Assembly: GCF_009708175.1 (NCBI RefSeq)
Contig: NZ_WMBB01000002.1
Span: forward strand, 558,001 to 622,000
DNA: 64,000 nucleotides
Direction of reading: 5' to 3'
Source: Nocardia aurantiaca
Lineage (GTDB): Bacteria > Actinomycetota > Actinomycetes > Mycobacteriales > Mycobacteriaceae
The first letter of the stretch is position 1; each line of letters begins with the position of its first letter. Positions 1-9,440 of this stretch are shown in pieces. The notes beneath the pieces are model-generated. The model had not been told where the DNA came from, did not search any database, and saw only the letters and a list, made by a program, of their open reading frames with translations. The translations under genes and the position numbers were made by a program.

Positions 1-1310
1 CCAAGGGCAAGCCGATCGCGCCCGACGCCGACCTGGACGGTCTGGCCAAGCGCACCGTCGGCATGTCGGGTGCGGACCTGGCGAACGTCATCAACGAGGC
101 CGCGCTGCTCACCGCGCGTGAACACGGCAATGTGATCACCGGCGCGGCGCTGGAAGAGTCGGTCGACCGCGTCATCGGCGGTCCGCGCCGCAAGTCGCGC
201 GTGATCAGCGAGCACGAGAAGAAGATCACCGCCTACCACGAGGCCGGTCACACCCTGGCCGCCTGGGCGATGCCCGATATCGAGCCCGTCTACAAGGTCA
301 CCATCCTGGCCCGCGGCCGCACCGGCGGTCACGCCATGACCGTGCCGGAGGACGACAAGGGCCTGATGACCCGCTCGGAGATGATCGCCCGCCTGGTCAT
401 GGCCATGGGCGGCCGCGCGGCCGAGGAGCTGGTGTTCCACGAGCCGACCACGGGCGCCTCGTCCGATATCGACCAGGCCACCAAGATCGCGCGCGCCATG
501 GTCACCGAGTACGGCATGAGCGCCCGCCTGGGCGCGGTCCGTTACGGCCAGGAACAGGGTGACCCCTTCCTGGGCCGGTCGATGGGCATGGCCTCGGACT
601 ACTCGCACGAGGTGGCCCGCGAGATCGACGAGGAGGTGCGCAACCTCATCGAGGCCGCGCACACCGAGGCGTGGGCGGTGCTCAACGAGTACCGCGATGA
701 GCTGGACTCGCTGGCCACCGCGTTGCTGGAGCGCGAGACCCTGCATCGCAAGGACCTCGAGGGAGTGCTGGTCACCGTCGAGAAGCGGCCGCGCATCACG
801 GCTTTCAACGATTTCGGTGATCGCACCCCGTCCGACCGTCCGCCGGTGAAGACTCCGCGCGAGCTGGCCGCCGAGCGCGGCGAGCCGTGGCCGGAGGAGA
901 TTTCGCGGCCGTCGCGTCCGGTGGCGCAGCCCACCAACGGGTATCCGGAACCGGCCTACGGTGCTTCGCAGCCGCAGTACGGCGGCTACCCGGCGCCGGC
1001 GCCGCAGGGCTACCCGCTACCGCAGGCTCCGGCCTATCCGCGGCACGGTTCCCCGACCCACGGTTCCCGCCCGGATTACGGCGCCCCTGCCGGTTGGTCC
1101 GCGCCGGGCTGGCCGCCGCAGGAGGACGAGCCGCAGGCCCCGCAGCCGCGCGGTGCGTACGGCGGCTGGGCGCCCGCGGGCAATCAGCGTTACCAGCCGG
1201 GCCAGTACCAGCCGGGCCACGCGCAGCCCGAGCATCCGGCCGCGCAGCAGGCGTCCGGGAATGACGAGGGCGAGAAGAACGGTTGGGACGGACCGAACGG
1301 TCGTCGCTGA
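1..1310 (+). CDS. ftsH: ATP-dependent zinc metalloprotease FtsH, C-terminal part (5' end outside window)
   Basis: FtsH is a membrane-anchored AAA+ protease that unfolds and degrades membrane and damaged proteins. The frame is already open at base 3, so about 435 C-terminal residues are present: the end of the AAA module (the [17 protein letters not shown] helix region) and the M41 peptidase domain. HEAGH at bases 237-251 provides two zinc histidines and the catalytic Glu, and the SSDIDQAT segment carries the third metal ligand region. The last 150 or so residues are a low-complexity tail rich in Pro, Gln, Tyr and Gly, as in other actinobacterial FtsH. folE follows after 150 bp, the mycobacterial order. 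Confidence 0.97.
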   Translation, partial: KGKPIAPDADLDGLAKRTVGMSGADLANVINEAALLTAREHGNVITGAALEESVDRVIGGPRRKSRVISEHEKKITAYHEAGHTLAAWAMPDIEPVYKVTILARGRTGGHAMTVPEDDKGLMTRSEMIARLVMAMGGRAAEELVFHEPTTGASSDIDQATKIARAMVTEYGMSARLGAVRYGQEQGDPFLGRSMGMASDYSHEVAREIDEEVRNLIEAAHTEAWAVLNEYRDELDSLATALLERETLHRKDLEGVLVTVEKRPRITAFNDFGDRTPSDRPPVKTPRELAAERGEPWPEEISRPSRPVAQPTNGYPEPAYGASQPQYGGYPAPAPQGYPLPQAPAYPRHGSPTHGSRPDYGAPAGWSAPGWPPQEDEPQAPQPRGAYGGWAPAGNQRYQPGQYQPGHAQPEHPAAQQASGNDEGEKNGWDGPNGRR

Positions 1311-1460
1311 CCGCGGTCCCGATAGGCTCAGTGGGTTCGCGGCCCGGCTCGGGCGGGGTTCGGACGGGGTGAACGCCCGGCGGCCGACCCGTCCGAGGGG
1401 TTCGGCGACCGCGCCCAGGCCGCGTCTGCATGTGCGGCAAGTCAACACAGGAGGTGTCGA

Positions 1461-2084
1461 TTGTCGGCCACCAACAACCGTGTCGTGTCCGGCTCGATCG
1501 CGCTCGACACCGGTCGGCCGTTCGATCAGGAGCGCGCGGAGGCTGCCGTGCGCGAATTGCTGATCGCGGTCGGCGAGGATCCGGATCGTCCCGGGCTCGC
1601 CGACACCCCGGGCCGGGTGGCGCGGGCCTACCGCGAGATGTTCGCCGGGCTGTTCACCGATCCGTCCGAGGTGCTCAACACCACCTTCGACGAGGGACAC
1701 CAGGAGTTGGTGCTGGTTCGCGACATCCCGATGTACTCGACCTGTGAACACCACCTGGTGGCGTTCCACGGTGTCGCGCACGTGGGCTACATACCCGGCC
1801 CGCACGGCCGGGTAACCGGTCTGTCCAAGCTGGCCCGCCTGGTGGATCTGTACGCCAAGCGCCCGCAGGTGCAGGAGCGGCTCACCAGCCAGATCGCCGA
1901 CGCGGTGATGGCCAAGCTGGATCCGCGCGGCGCCATCGTGGTGGTCGAGGCCGAGCACCTGTGCATGGCCATGCGCGGCATCCGCAAGCCGGGCGCCTCC
2001 ACCACCACCTCGGCGGTGCGCGGCTTGCTGCAGTCCAATGCCGCCTCGCGCGCCGAGGCCCTGGACCTGATTCTGCGAAAGTGA
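1461..2084 (+). CDS. folE: GTP cyclohydrolase I
   Basis: FolE converts GTP to 7,8-dihydroneopterin triphosphate, the first step of tetrahydrofolate synthesis in the cytosol. The 207-residue product has the usual length. The zinc and active-site segments are visible: [13 protein letters not shown] with Cys and His ligands, and [17 protein letters not shown] with the second Cys. The start is TTG at 1461, set by a strong AGGAGGT Shine-Dalgarno at about 1450-1456. It heads the folate cluster folE-folP-folB-folK. A 265-bp gap holding a repeat element separates it from folP, so folP may need its own promoter or read-through. Confidence 0.96.
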   Translation: MSATNNRVVSGSIALDTGRPFDQERAEAAVRELLIAVGEDPDRPGLADTPGRVARAYREMFAGLFTDPSEVLNTTFDEGHQELVLVRDIPMYSTCEHHLVAFHGVAHVGYIPGPHGRVTGLSKLARLVDLYAKRPQVQERLTSQIADAVMAKLDPRGAIVVVEAEHLCMAMRGIRKPGASTTTSAVRGLLQSNAASRAEALDLILRK

Positions 2085-2097
2085 GCTGTGTTGAATT

Positions 2098-2326
2098 TGC
2101 CCTCCGCTTCGCTCCGGGCGGGTTCGCGGCCCCGAGGTCTCGATTCTTCCCTCCTCCGCTCCTCCAAGGCGCGGGTCTGTGGAGCCGTTCGCTCCCCCGC
2201 GCTTGGCCGCGAACCTTGGAGGATTCTTTGAGCGAGTCAGGGTTGGGATTGGCCTCGGCTTCGCTCCCGCGCTCCGAGCGCGGGAAGGCGGATCGCAGTC
2301 GCGAAGCGAGACCGGCCACGAACCTC
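2098..2326 (+). repeat. Dispersed intergenic palindromic element, copy 1 (forward, compound)
   Basis: It begins 14 bp after the folE stop with TGCCCTCCGCTTCGCTCC, then GGTTCGCGGCC and a GTCTCGATTCTT block. The complementary GGCCGCGAACC follows at about 2209-2219, and a second arm (GAGACCGGCCACGAACCT) ends the copy. The double 3' arm makes this copy longer (229 bp) than the others and suggests two nested or tandem units. Related copies lie at 15720, 25032, 29603 and 36632. It occupies most of the folE-folP gap. Confidence 0.8.
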
Positions 2327-2349
2327 GGGTGCGGGTGCTTGGAGGCGCT

Positions 2350-3258
2350 GTGACAACACGCCTGTTGGAGCCGCGTGGGGGGCGTTCCTGTGTGGTGATG
2401 GGCGTGGTCAATGTCACCAGCGATTCCTTCTCCGACGGTGGCCGCTACCTCGATCCGGGGCTGGCGGTGGCGCGTGGCATGGAGCTATACGAGATGGGCG
2501 CGGACATCGTGGATGTCGGCGGTGAGTCCACTCGCCCGGGCGCTATCCGCATCGACCCGGAAACCGAAGCGGCACGGGTGGTTCCGGTGATCCGGCGGCT
2601 GGCCGCGGCCGGGGTGCCGACCAGCGTGGATACCATGCGGGCCGGGGTGGCCGAGGCCGCCATCGCGGCGGGCGTGACGATGGTCAATGACGTCTCGGGC
2701 GGTCGCGCCGACCCGAATATGGTGAAAGTGGTTGCCGAGACCAAGGTTCCGTGGATCCTCATGCATTGGCGCGCCGAGGCGGACTACCGCCATGCCGGTC
2801 CGGCCGAGCAGTATGACGATGTGGTGTCCAAGGTCTGGGAGGAGCTGTACGCGCAGGTGGAGTTCGCCCTCGCCGGCGGCGTCGAGTTCGGGCAGCTGGT
2901 GCTGGATCCCGGCCTGGGTTTCGCCAAGAACGCCGACCACAACTGGGAGTTGCTGGGCGGCCTGTTCTATCGCATGACGGAGATGATGGACGCGGGCCTG
3001 CCGATTCTGATCGGGGCCTCCCGCAAGCGTTTTCTCGGCGGGCTGCTGGCCGATGCCGAGGGTCCGCGCCCGCCGGATGGCCGCGAGGTCGCCACCGCCA
3101 CGATTTCGGCGCTGGCGGCCGAGCACGGCGCCTGGGGCGTGCGGGTCCACGATGTCCGGTCGTCGCTGGACGCCATCGCGGTCGTCGACGCGACCACCAA
3201 TGCCGCGCGGCGGCTGCGGGAGCGGTACCGGCGCGAGCGGGGAGCGGTGCAGCGGTGA
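2350..3258 (+). CDS. folP: Dihydropteroate synthase
   Basis: FolP condenses 6-hydroxymethyl-7,8-dihydropterin diphosphate with p-aminobenzoate to give dihydropteroate; it is the sulfonamide target. The 302-residue TIM barrel starts with VMGVVNVTSDSFSDGG (pterin/phosphate loop), continues with DVGGESTRPGA, MVNDVSGG and LDPGLGFAK, and ends with GASRKRF and RVHDV. The open frame extends upstream to 2179, but that part is translated repeat element. GTG 2350, preceded by GGAGG at 2341-2345, gives the family's normal N terminus, so I chose it. It overlaps folB by 4 nt (GTGA). Confidence 0.95.
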   Translation: MTTRLLEPRGGRSCVVMGVVNVTSDSFSDGGRYLDPGLAVARGMELYEMGADIVDVGGESTRPGAIRIDPETEAARVVPVIRRLAAAGVPTSVDTMRAGVAEAAIAAGVTMVNDVSGGRADPNMVKVVAETKVPWILMHWRAEADYRHAGPAEQYDDVVSKVWEELYAQVEFALAGGVEFGQLVLDPGLGFAKNADHNWELLGGLFYRMTEMMDAGLPILIGASRKRFLGGLLADAEGPRPPDGREVATATISALAAEHGAWGVRVHDVRSSLDAIAVVDATTNAARRLRERYRRERGAVQR

Positions 3259-3650
3259 GCATCGACCGTGCCGGATTGCCCGGTGACCGAATCGAATTGC
3301 GCGGCCTGCGCGTGTTCGGCCATCACGGTGTCTTCGACTTCGAGAAGCGGGACGGCCAGGAGTTCGTCGTGGACCTGACGCTGTGGACGGATTTCACGGC
3401 CGCCGCGAAGTCCGACGACATCGCCGACACCGTCCACTATGGCGAACTCGCCGAGCAGGTGGTGCGGATCGTGGCCGGTGAGTCGAAGGATCTGATCGAG
3501 ACTGTGGTCTCCGACATCGCCGACGAGGTGATGGCCGATGCCCGCGTCCAGGCCGTGGAAGTGGTGCTGCACAAGCCTTTCGCGCCGATTCCGCATAGTT
3601 TCGAAGACGTCCGAGTAGTCACGTCCCGCCGTCGCGAACCAGAGGAGTAG
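3255..3650 (+). CDS. folB: Dihydroneopterin aldolase
   Basis: FolB cleaves 7,8-dihydroneopterin to 6-hydroxymethyl-7,8-dihydropterin and glycolaldehyde. The 131-residue protein shows the T-fold family pattern: an N-terminal LRGLRVFGHHGVFDFEKRDGQEFVVDL block carrying the substrate-binding region, a central DTVHYGELAEQV block, and the VVLHKPFAPIPHSFEDVRV strand near the end. The start GTG 3255 overlaps the folP stop, indicating translational coupling. folK begins 2 nt after the folB stop, so folP-folB-folK form one transcription unit. Confidence 0.95.
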   Translation: MSIDRAGLPGDRIELRGLRVFGHHGVFDFEKRDGQEFVVDLTLWTDFTAAAKSDDIADTVHYGELAEQVVRIVAGESKDLIETVVSDIADEVMADARVQAVEVVLHKPFAPIPHSFEDVRVVTSRRREPEE

Positions 3651-3652
3651 CG

Positions 3653-4186
3653 GTGACCCGCGTAGTCCTGTCGATCGGATCGAACATGGGTGACCGGCTG
3701 GCGCATCTACGCAGTGTCGTAAAGGCGCTGGGCCCGCGCCTGGTGGCGGTCTCGTCGGTGTACTCGACTCCGCCCTGGGGCGGGGTGCCACAGCAGGACT
3801 ACCTGAATGCCGTGCTGGTGGCCGAGGATCCGGCCATGGAGCCTTCGGACTGGCTACGGCTGGGCCAGGAGTTGGAGCAGGCCGCGGGCCGGATGCGGGA
3901 GGTCCGCTGGGGTGCGCGCACTCTGGACGTGGATGTGGTGCAGGCCGAGCGGCGCCGCCGTGACCGCCGGGTGGTGGTGCGCAGTCTGGATCCGGTGCTC
4001 ACGCTGCCGCATCCGCAGGCCCACAATCGGGCGTTCGTGCTGGTGCCGTGGCTGGAGGTGGAGCCGGACGCCGAGTTGGAGGTGGCCGGTGCGCCGCGTT
4101 CGCTGCGAGAGTGGTTGTCCGCCTTGGATTCCGCCGAGGTGCGGGGTGTGCGCCGCACCGAGCTGACGCTGGGTTGGTCACGGTGA
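3653..4186 (+). CDS. folK: 2-amino-4-hydroxy-6-hydroxymethyldihydropteridine diphosphokinase
   Basis: FolK transfers pyrophosphate from ATP to 6-hydroxymethyl-7,8-dihydropterin, making the FolP substrate. The 177 residues include the N-terminal SIGSNMGDRLAHL motif, SSVYSTPPWGGVPQQDYLNAV (pterin side), WGARTLDVDVV with the metal-binding aspartates, and LPHPQAHNRAFVLVPW. An arginine-rich insert (RRRRDRR) follows the DVDVV motif; inserts in this loop vary in the family. GTG 3653 follows folB by 2 nt, after the GAGGAG at the folB end. Confidence 0.95.
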   Translation: MTRVVLSIGSNMGDRLAHLRSVVKALGPRLVAVSSVYSTPPWGGVPQQDYLNAVLVAEDPAMEPSDWLRLGQELEQAAGRMREVRWGARTLDVDVVQAERRRRDRRVVVRSLDPVLTLPHPQAHNRAFVLVPWLEVEPDAELEVAGAPRSLREWLSALDSAEVRGVRRTELTLGWSR

Positions 4187-4202
4187 CGCGGGAGTTGCTG
4201 CG

Positions 4203-4673
4203 GTGAAGCCGACCCGCATTCTCGATCTGTGTGCGAATGTGCTGCTGGCGGCGATTGTGGCCTGGGTCGCCACCAATATGGCGTATTCGAGTTTCCCGCC
4301 CATCTCGGTGTTCTCCGGCGCCTCGCTGCTGCCGGTGGCGCTGCTGGAGGCGGTGCTTGCCTTCGTGATTCGGCAGCGCAAGGACAATCACGGCATCGGG
4401 CCCGGCTCCGGGCAGTTGCATCCGATCACGGCGGCCCGGGCGGTGGCGCTGGCCAAGGCATCGGCGCAGGTGGGGTCGCTGGTGGGCGGTATCTGGCTGG
4501 GTTTTCTGGTGTGGCTGCTCATGCAGCGCTCTGATCTGCGTGCGGCGGCGGCGGATACGCCGGGCGCGGTGGTGGGTCTGCTGGGCGGGGTGGCCTTGGT
4601 GGCGGCGGCGTTGTGGCTGGAGTATTGCTGCCGGGCTCCCATCGAGCCGCCCGACGAGGCGGCTACTTCATAG
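4203..4673 (+). CDS. DUF3180 family membrane protein
   Basis: This is a 156-residue integral membrane protein of the DUF3180 family, which sits directly downstream of folK across actinobacteria (Rv3605c position). Hydrophobic segments are visible at about residues 9-25, 39-57, 84-102 and 119-140. The first pair encloses a short SSFPPISVFSGAS loop. The start is GTG 4203, 16 bp after the folK stop, so it is probably the last gene of the fol operon. No catalytic motif is visible and its function is unknown; conserved linkage to folate genes is the only clue. Confidence 0.88.
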   Translation: MKPTRILDLCANVLLAAIVAWVATNMAYSSFPPISVFSGASLLPVALLEAVLAFVIRQRKDNHGIGPGSGQLHPITAARAVALAKASAQVGSLVGGIWLGFLVWLLMQRSDLRAAAADTPGAVVGLLGGVALVAAALWLEYCCRAPIEPPDEAATS

Positions 4674-4729
4674 TTAACTAATTGGCGCTGATGATCACCA
4701 AGGTGGGGGCCGCACTCCCGATATCAAGC

Positions 4730-4735
4730 TACGCT
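4730..4735 (+). promoter_or_regulatory. -10 box of a leaderless promoter (TACGCT)
   Basis: TACGCT lies 7 nt before ATG 4743 and there is no Shine-Dalgarno between them, so the transcript probably starts at the A of the start codon. Confidence 0.55.
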
Positions 4736-4742
4736 GGCTGAC

Positions 4743-5762
4743 ATGGTTTCACCCTCCCGTAGCAGTGCTTCCCGTCGTCGGCGGGAGGATGCGGGAAAGT
4801 TCTTCACCGGCTTTCTGCTTCTCCTCGGACTGGTTGCCAGCGTTTTCCTGGTGTTCAGCGACAACCTCCACCTGATCCGGGTGGGCCTGGTCGCGGCCCT
4901 GTGGGCGGCCGCCATCGGCGCGCTCGCGGCCACGCGTTATCGCAGGGAAGCGGCCATCGACAAGGCGAAAGTGGGTGACCTCCAGAAGGTCTACCAACTT
5001 CAGCTGGAGCGCGAGGTTGCTGCCCGCCGCGAATACGAGCTGGGTGTGGAGACCCGGGTCCGTCATGAGGTCGGCGCCGACGCCGCGGAGATGGCCGCGC
5101 TGCGCGCCGAACTCACGGTCCTGCGCGAGAGCCTGCAGCGCCTGTTCGACGGCGACCTGCCCTCCGAGCGTCCGGCCCTGCGCGCGGATGCCGTTCGGGT
5201 CCAAGAACTTCCGAGCAGCGACGTCGATTCGGCCCCCGAGGCGGCGAACGATAACTGGACGGACGCGGACCCCTGGGATCCGTGGTCGTCCCCCGACCAG
5301 GCCGAGGACGACGAGGACCCCCGCTCCCGCATGGCCCCCAAGATCGATCCCTCCCACCCCGAACCGCCGGCCTTCGCCACCCCCTTCGACGACCCGGTCA
5401 CCGCCGAGACCTCGATCATCACCGACGCCATGCGCCAGGACTACGAGGCCGAACGCGCCAATGCCGAGCCGGGTTCACCGGGCCCCGCCTCGAGCCCCGA
5501 GGCCGCCAACGTATCCGCCGACCTCGCAGAGAGCGACACCCTCGCCGCCGGCCACCCCACCCGCAATGGCCACGCCGCCGCCAATGACAACGGCAGCGCC
5601 TCCATCCCGCGCCTGACCTCCGAGCCCACCCCATCGTCCCCGGTCGGCCGTGCCACGACCCGCCGTCGCCGTCGTTCCGACGAGGGTGCCGACAGCGAAG
5701 GCACCCACCGCCTCTCGGTCGCCGAGATCATGGCCAACCTCAGGTCCGAGAACAGCAACTGA
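4743..5762 (+). CDS. DUF6779-like two-TM protein with coiled coil and acidic disordered tail
   Basis: This 339-residue protein occupies the position of Rv3604c. A basic N terminus (SRSSASRRRRED) precedes two transmembrane helices at about residues 20-38 and 44-63. A charged coiled-coil stretch follows (KVGDLQKVYQLQLEREVAARREYELG, about 72-135). The long tail (150-339) is acidic and rich in Pro, Ala, Asp and Ser, ending in a short basic patch (TTRRRRRSDEG) and HRLSVAEIMANLRSEN. The topology suggests a membrane-anchored scaffold with a cytoplasmic tail. It lies between the fol and pan genes as in mycobacteria. Function unknown. Confidence 0.85.
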   Translation: MVSPSRSSASRRRREDAGKFFTGFLLLLGLVASVFLVFSDNLHLIRVGLVAALWAAAIGALAATRYRREAAIDKAKVGDLQKVYQLQLEREVAARREYELGVETRVRHEVGADAAEMAALRAELTVLRESLQRLFDGDLPSERPALRADAVRVQELPSSDVDSAPEAANDNWTDADPWDPWSSPDQAEDDEDPRSRMAPKIDPSHPEPPAFATPFDDPVTAETSIITDAMRQDYEAERANAEPGSPGPASSPEAANVSADLAESDTLAAGHPTRNGHAAANDNGSASIPRLTSEPTPSSPVGRATTRRRRRSDEGADSEGTHRLSVAEIMANLRSENSN

Positions 5763-5779
5763 CCGCCACCGCCCGCATA

Positions 5780-6060
5780 CTGCGGCGGTTCGTGCTGAAA
5801 ACGGAAGCCCGCCGGGTTCAGGGCGGCGCCCCGCAGTTCCGTCGGGGTTCGCACGGGAGATCGTGGAGTTCGGTGGCGGTTCGCACGCGGAGGACCGCAG
5901 AGTTTCGTCGGGGTTCGCCCGCGAAGTTCCGCGGGGTTCGAGCGGGGAACGCGGAATTCCCCAGTGGTTCGGGCGCGGGGGACGCGGATTTCCCCGGTGG
6001 TTCGGGGGCAGCGCCCCCGGGAATCTCTGGGGGTTCGGGGGCGAAGCCCTCGAGAATCGC
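5780..6060 (+). repeat. Degenerate direct-repeat array, period about 32-34 bp
   Basis: Within the 410-bp gap after the DUF6779 gene, the core GGTTCG recurs with its TT near 5848, 5880, 5914, 5937, 5968, 6000 and 6034. Spacings are 32, 34, 23, 31, 32 and 34 bp. Flanks are similar (for example GTTCCGTCGGGGTTCGCACG and TTTCGTCGGGGTTCGCCCG) but diverged. A G-rich hairpin (GGGGGC AGC GCCCCC) lies near 6005-6018. No gene is supported here. Confidence 0.6.
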
Positions 6061-6172
6061 GAGAGTTGCCTATCCCACACTGGGTAGCTCTGGCGAATCG
6101 GCGGCGATATTCTCGCTCGAGTAACGTCCGGTACCCGCATGGCGGGACTGGAACGACTTTCGAGAGGACAAA

Positions 6173-7102
6173 GTGACCTCGGACAAGGATGTCTGCGGGA
6201 CCGATCCTGCGCCTGCACGCTTGACGGTGGGAATCGTCTCGGCGGGACGCGTCGGATCCGCGCTGGGTGTGGCGCTGGAGCGTGCCGGTCATGTCGTATT
6301 CGGGGTGTCCGCGATCTCGGATGCCTCGGTGCGCCGTGCCGCCACGCGCCTGCCGGATTCCCGGATCCTGCCCGCCGAGGAGGTCGCCGCCCGCAGCGAG
6401 CTGCTGATTCTGTCGGTGCCGGACAGCGAATTGCCGGGTTTGGTCTCGGGTTTGGCGGCCGCGAACGCGGTCCGTGCGGGCACCATCGTGGCGCACACCT
6501 CGGGTGCGAGCGGGGTAGGCGTGCTCGCGCCGCTGACCGCGCTGGGCGCGCTGCCGCTGGCGATTCATCCGGCCATGACGTTCACCGGGCATGACGAGGA
6601 TGTGGCCCGCCTGGCCAATGCCTGCTTCGGCGTGACCGCCGCGGATGACATCGGCTACGCCATCGGGCAGTCGCTGGTGATCGAGATGGGCGGCGAGCCG
6701 GTGCGGGTCGCGGAGGAGAACCGCACCCTCTATCACGCGGCGCTCGCGCATGGCAGCAACCATCTGGTGACCTTGATCGTGGATGCGGTGGAGGCCTTGC
6801 GCGCGGCGCTGGTCGGCCCGGGTCTGCTGGGTCAGCAGACGGTCGACGATCAGCCGGGCGGCCTGGCCGAGCGCATGCTGGCCCCGCTGGCCTCGGCCGC
6901 GCTCGACAATGCCCTGCGCCGTGGCCCGGCCGCATTGACCGGCCCGGTGGCGCGCGGGGACGTGGCTGCGGTGGCCGCGCATCTGGAGGCCCTCGAGGCC
7001 CGCAATCCCCGTCTGGCCGCGGGCTACCGCGCCCTGTCGCTGCGCTCGGCCGAGCGCGCCCGGACAAATCCCGCCCTGATCGATCTGCTGGAAGGACGCT
7101 GA
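6173..7102 (+). CDS. Rossmann-fold DUF2520 domain protein (Rv3603c-like)
   Basis: The 309-residue protein has an N-terminal NAD(P)-type Rossmann domain ([22 protein letters not shown], about residues 19-40) and a C-terminal DUF2520 helical domain, resembling 6-phosphogluconate or ketopantoate reductase folds. It precedes panC with 5 nt between them, as in mycobacteria. That placement suggests a role near pantothenate synthesis, possibly supplying ketopantoate reductase activity, but this is inference. GTG 6173 follows a GAGAGGA Shine-Dalgarno. The [13 protein letters not shown] and [17 protein letters not shown] segments match the family. Confidence 0.85.
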   Translation: MTSDKDVCGTDPAPARLTVGIVSAGRVGSALGVALERAGHVVFGVSAISDASVRRAATRLPDSRILPAEEVAARSELLILSVPDSELPGLVSGLAAANAVRAGTIVAHTSGASGVGVLAPLTALGALPLAIHPAMTFTGHDEDVARLANACFGVTAADDIGYAIGQSLVIEMGGEPVRVAEENRTLYHAALAHGSNHLVTLIVDAVEALRAALVGPGLLGQQTVDDQPGGLAERMLAPLASAALDNALRRGPAALTGPVARGDVAAVAAHLEALEARNPRLAAGYRALSLRSAERARTNPALIDLLEGR

Positions 7103-7107
7103 CGTCG

Positions 7108-8034
7108 ATGGACCCCAAGCTGATTGGCACGTACAAGCGCGGCGAGCTGACCGTGCTGCACGAGCCGGCGGTCATGACCAAGGTCGTCAAGGCGTTGCGG
7201 TCGGTGGGCCGTCGGGTCGCGCTGGTGCCGACTATGGGCGCGCTGCACGAGGGCCATCTCGAGCTGGTGCGGCTGGCCAAGCTGACCAACACCACCGTGA
7301 TCGTGTCGATCTTCGTGAACCCGCTGCAGTTCGGCGCGAACGAGGATCTCGACAAATACCCGCGCACCCTGGACGCGGATGTGGAACTGCTGCGTGGTGA
7401 GGGCGTCGAGCTGGTGTTCGCGCCGAGCGCGCAGGACATGTACCCGTTCGGTCCGCGCACCACCGTGCAGGCCGGTCCCTACGGCGACATCCTCGAGGGC
7501 GCGACCCGCCCGGGCCACTTCTCCGGCGTGCTGACCGTGGTGTCGAAGCTCCTCAATATCTGCCAACCGCATGAGGCGTTCTTCGGCGAGAAGGATTATC
7601 AGCAGCTGGCTTTGATCCGGCAGATGGTCGTCGATCTGAATATGGACGTGAAGGTTGTGCCGGCGGCGACCGTGCGCGAGCAGGACGGTCTGGCCAAGTC
7701 TTCCCGCAACCGCTACCTGAGCCCCGAGGAGCGCGAGCTGGCCACGACCCTGTCCGCGGCGCTGCTGGCCGGTCGGCACGCGGCCGGGCGCGGTCCCGAG
7801 GCCGTATTGGAGGCGGCGCGGTCCGTGCTGGATGTAGCGCCGGACATTCAGCTCGACTATCTGGCCCTGCGGGGCGCCGACTTCTCCGAACAGTGGCCGA
7901 CCGGCAATGCCCGGCTGCTGGTCGCGGCCCGGGTGGGAACCACCCGCCTGATCGACAACATGCCCGTCTCCATCGGCAAGCCGCTCGATGGCCATCCCAC
8001 TGCTCCCGATCAGCCTGCCCAGGCAGCTCTCTAG
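7108..8034 (+). CDS. panC: Pantothenate synthetase (pantoate-beta-alanine ligase)
   Basis: PanC joins pantoate and beta-alanine, using ATP through a pantoyl adenylate, to form pantothenate. At 308 residues it has the normal length. Motifs: [18 protein letters not shown] with the HxGH nucleotide-binding pair, [53 protein letters not shown] and the KSSRNRYLS nucleotide loop. ATG 7108 comes 5 nt after the DUF2520 gene, and panD follows within 13 nt, so DUF2520-panC-panD-coaX read as an operon. Confidence 0.97.
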   Translation: MDPKLIGTYKRGELTVLHEPAVMTKVVKALRSVGRRVALVPTMGALHEGHLELVRLAKLTNTTVIVSIFVNPLQFGANEDLDKYPRTLDADVELLRGEGVELVFAPSAQDMYPFGPRTTVQAGPYGDILEGATRPGHFSGVLTVVSKLLNICQPHEAFFGEKDYQQLALIRQMVVDLNMDVKVVPAATVREQDGLAKSSRNRYLSPEERELATTLSAALLAGRHAAGRGPEAVLEAARSVLDVAPDIQLDYLALRGADFSEQWPTGNARLLVAARVGTTRLIDNMPVSIGKPLDGHPTAPDQPAQAAL

Positions 8035-8047
8035 GAAGGCGACGACG

Positions 8048-8467
8048 ATGTTGCGCACCATGATGACGTCGAAGATCCACCGCGCCACGGTGACTCACGC
8101 CGATCTGCACTATGTGGGCTCGGTGACGGTGGACCAGGACCTGCTCGATGCCGCCGACCTGCTCGAGGGCGAGAAGGTCAGCATTGTCGACATCACCAAC
8201 GGCGCTCGCCTCGAGACCTATGTGATCGCGGGCGAGCGCGGTTCCGGCGTGATCGGAATCAATGGCGCCGCAGCGCATCTCGTGCATCCCGGCGACCTGG
8301 TCATCCTGATCGCCTACGGCATGCTGGACGAGCGGGAGTTGAAGGACTACGCCCCGCACGTGGTCTTCGTCGACGAACGCAATCGCCCGATCGAGCTGGG
8401 CGCCGATCCGGCGCACGCCCCCGAGGGGTCGGGCCTGATCTCGCCGCGTTCGCTCTCGCTGGCCTGA
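8048..8467 (+). CDS. panD: Aspartate 1-decarboxylase (pyruvoyl enzyme)
   Basis: PanD decarboxylates L-aspartate to beta-alanine, the PanC co-substrate. It matures by self-cleavage between Gly24 and Ser25 in [10 protein letters not shown], generating an N-terminal pyruvoyl group from Ser25. The 139-residue product starts at ATG 8048, set by AGGAAGG at 8034-8039; the frame is open further upstream but inside panC. The [22 protein letters not shown] segment is the conserved body, and the tail ([16 protein letters not shown]) is of the variable kind seen in actinobacteria. Confidence 0.97.
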   Translation: MLRTMMTSKIHRATVTHADLHYVGSVTVDQDLLDAADLLEGEKVSIVDITNGARLETYVIAGERGSGVIGINGAAAHLVHPGDLVILIAYGMLDERELKDYAPHVVFVDERNRPIELGADPAHAPEGSGLISPRSLSLA

Positions 8468-8477
8468 GCGGCGGGCC

Positions 8478-9302
8478 ATGCTGCTGACCATCGACGTCCG
8501 CAATACCAGCATCGAGCTCGGGCTGTTCTCGGGCAGCGGGGAGCACGCGAAACTGGTGCGCCACTGGCGGATGCACACCAATCCGCTGCTGACCGCGGAC
8601 GAATTCGCGCTCCAGGTGCGCGGCCTGATCGGCGCGGACGCCGATCAGGTGGTGGGTGTTTCGGCGCTGTCCACGGTGCCGCCGGTTTTGCGCGAACTCC
8701 GTGAGATGTTGTCCCGTTATTGGGGTCATGTGCCGCACGTGCTCGTGGAACCCGGTGTGCGCACGGGTATTCCGCTGCTGGTGGACAATCCCAAGGAGGT
8801 CGGCGCGGATCGCATTGTGAATTGTCTTGCGGCATATCACCGTTTCCGTTCGCCGGCCGTCGTGGTGGATTTCGGCACGGCGATCTGTGTGGATCTGGTG
8901 TCGGCCAAGGGAGAATTCCTGGGCGGCAGTATCGCGCCGGGTGTGGAGATTTCCACCGAGGCGCTGATCGCTCGCAGTGCGCTACGCCGCGCGGAGTTGA
9001 CCCGCCCGCGCTCGGTGGTGGGCAAGAACAGTATGGAATGCCTGCAGTCGGGCGCCATCTTCGGTTTCGCGGGCCTGGTGGACGGCCTGATCGACCGTAT
9101 TCGCGACATCGAGGCCTTCTCCGGCGACGATGTGGCGGTGGTGGCCACGGGGGCGACCGCGCCGCTGATCGTGCCCGAGTCGGAGACCATCGAGCATCAC
9201 GAGCCGCATCTGACGCTGGACGGCCTACGTCTGGTCTATGAGCGCAATCAACAGCGCTCCTCCGCCTCTGCGAGACCTCAGCGCCCGGCTGGGAGCCGTT
9301 GA
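8478..9302 (+). CDS. coaX: Type III pantothenate kinase
   Basis: CoaX phosphorylates pantothenate, the first committed CoA step. The 274-residue product has the ASKHA fold signatures: an N-terminal phosphate loop [16 protein letters not shown], the PHOSPHATE-2 region [25 protein letters not shown] and the [20 protein letters not shown] segment with the catalytic acidic residues. ATG 8478 is 10 nt after the panD stop. It probably ends the pan operon, since a promoter-bearing leader for the next genes follows. Mycobacteria keep coaX in this position, although there the type I kinase is the essential one. Confidence 0.94.
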   Translation: MLLTIDVRNTSIELGLFSGSGEHAKLVRHWRMHTNPLLTADEFALQVRGLIGADADQVVGVSALSTVPPVLRELREMLSRYWGHVPHVLVEPGVRTGIPLLVDNPKEVGADRIVNCLAAYHRFRSPAVVVDFGTAICVDLVSAKGEFLGGSIAPGVEISTEALIARSALRRAELTRPRSVVGKNSMECLQSGAIFGFAGLVDGLIDRIRDIEAFSGDDVAVVATGATAPLIVPESETIEHHEPHLTLDGLRLVYERNQQRSSASARPQRPAGSR

Positions 9303-9404
9303 CCGCTGTGCACGCGTGCCGCGGTCGGGTGGTGAATCCATTCTGGGCGTGCTCCACGAGTTGCCCCGACCTTGTCGCGTTCCGCGGTGTGACGTGTTCG
9401 GCTC

Positions 9405-9433
9405 TTTGCGCTCACGCTGCCTGCTGTTAGACT
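9405..9433 (+). promoter_or_regulatory. Promoter of the cysteine leader / cdo operon
   Basis: The -10 box TAGACT (9428-9433) stands 7 nt before GTG 9441. A weak -35 candidate, TTTGCG, lies at 9405-9410 with a 17-bp spacer. This places the transcription start on or next to the GTG of the leader ORF. Confidence 0.55.
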
Positions 9434-9440
9434 CGCGGGC

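Noticed and set aside
2179..2349. N-terminal extension of folP
   Set aside because: The extra codons are translated repeat element, while GTG 2350 with GGAGG gives the normal dihydropteroate synthase N terminus.
5780..6060. Possible CRISPR array
   Set aside because: Units are only loosely similar, there is no exact repeat with distinct spacers, and no cas genes are in the window.
5441..6982. 513-codon minus-strand frame over the repeat array
   Set aside because: It translates the degenerate repeats and the antisense of the DUF2520 gene; nothing protein-like is seen.
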